From: Odoribacteraceae bacterium
GTDB taxonomy: Bacteria; Bacteroidota; Bacteroidia; Bacteroidales; Marinifilaceae
Length of the DNA: 6,599 nt
NCBI GenBank assembly: GCA_031259905.1
Contig: JAIRKS010000054.1
Coordinates: 1 to 6,599 of the forward strand
Direction of reading: 5' to 3'
Position numbers and translations under genes: made by a program. The notes under the pieces were generated by a model that worked only from the letters and a program-made list of their open reading frames with translations, had not been told where the DNA came from and ran no database searches. Shown piece after piece: positions 6,260 through 6,599 of this stretch (position 1 is its first letter; the number at the start of each line of letters is the position of its first letter).

Positions 6260-6599
6260 ATGTCAAAACCGGTTTTTAAAAGTTATAGCCAAGGACAGCT
6301 GGTTCTTTTTCCTGCAAGCCTGGATGAAAAATTACCCGCAGATTCTCCCGCGCGCCTGATCAACCATATCGTTGACAGCTTGGACATCAGTCGTGTAATT
6401 GATACCTACAAGTTTGGAGGCAGAAGGGCCTACCATCCCCGGATGATGCTAAAGGTGGTCATTTACGGGTATTTAAACAACATCTACTCCTGCCGCAAGA
6501 TAGAAAATGCGCTGAACGACCGCGTGAGTTTCATGTGGCTGTCGGGCAACCAGGCCCCCGACCACAATACCATCAACCGTTTCCGTTCTTCCCACTTGA
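6260..6599 (+). CDS. IS1182-like transposase, N-terminal part (3' end outside window)
   Basis: The ATG at 6260 follows GAAGGA (6253-6258), a Shine-Dalgarno-like sequence, and the frame stays open through 113 codons to the window edge. The final TGA triplet at 6597-6599 is out of frame and is not its stop. The protein begins MSKPVFKSYSQGQLVLFPASL. It contains the N-terminal DUF772/InsH-type region of IS1182 and related IS5-group transposases: a DSPARLINHIVDSLD helix, RAYHPRMMLKVVIYGY at about 55-70, RKIENAL and PDHNTINRFR near the end. That region contributes to DNA binding; the DDE catalytic residues would lie downstream and cannot be checked, so I cannot say whether the enzyme is intact. The gene has its own candidate promoter and is shielded upstream by a terminator-like stem. 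The family call is good at the level of IS1182-like; the exact element is not named. Confidence 0.85.
   Translation, partial: MSKPVFKSYSQGQLVLFPASLDEKLPADSPARLINHIVDSLDISRVIDTYKFGGRRAYHPRMMLKVVIYGYLNNIYSCRKIENALNDRVSFMWLSGNQAPDHNTINRFRSSHL

Larger units (their letters stand above)
6174..6599 (+). mobile_element. IS1182-like insertion sequence, left end only (truncated by window)
   Basis: The left end begins near GGGGGCTGTATCAAAAG (6174-6190), which resembles the GGCTGT.TCAAAAGT ends of Bacteroidota insertion sequences as I recall them. It carries a terminator-like stem, a candidate promoter and an IS1182-like transposase start. The exact first base is uncertain by a few positions, because the right end, and therefore the terminal inverted repeat and the target duplication, lie outside the window. 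Base composition is clearly more AT-rich than in the host genes, and codon use differs (AAA, TTT, GAA, AAT), consistent with acquisition from a lower-GC relative. Confidence 0.75.

Noticed and set aside
1..6599. Novel defence, CRISPR, retron or biosynthetic system
   Set aside because: No repeat arrays, reverse transcriptase, nuclease/NTPase pairs, RNA genes or biosynthetic clusters are visible. All major frames belong to recognisable families.

Overview
This window is a high-GC bacterial chromosome segment, most likely from a member of the Bacteroidota. The evidence is the Bacteroidales-like methylmalonyl-CoA mutase pair, a TAnnTTTG-type -7 promoter element before mutA, start sites that mostly lack Shine-Dalgarno sequences, and a Bacteroidota-style IS1182-like element at the right edge. 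A GC-rich Bacteroidales lineage such as Rikenellaceae/Alistipes is plausible, but this is inference and not proven by the window.

Layout: positions 2-562 hold the C-terminal half of an FtsX/LolE-type ABC transporter permease, cut by the left edge. It overlaps a membrane-anchored protein with a TonB-like C-terminal domain (562-1263), which overlaps a ComF-family phosphoribosyltransferase (1260-1937). The 1-base and 4-base overlaps (TAATG and ATGA) indicate one translationally coupled operon. A 104-base gap follows, holding a hairpin with two alternative pairings and a good candidate promoter. Next come mutA (2042-3922) and mutB (3929-6085), the small non-catalytic and large catalytic subunits of adenosylcobalamin-dependent methylmalonyl-CoA mutase, 6 bases apart. 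Together they interconvert succinyl-CoA and (R)-methylmalonyl-CoA, in gut Bacteroidota mainly for making propionate from succinate.

After mutB lies a hairpin-rich spacer (6086-6171). Then comes the left end of an insertion sequence: a terminator-like stem with T8, a candidate promoter starting inside the T tract, and the first 113 codons of an IS1182-like transposase that runs off the right edge. This end is visibly more AT-rich than the host genes and looks recently inserted.

The window is mostly ordinary core metabolism and housekeeping next to a mobile element. I found no convincing undescribed system. The points most worth checking are the mutB/IS junction (a 10-base direct repeat and competing hairpins), a short low-GC codon patch inside mutB, and the alternative hairpins before the mutA promoter.
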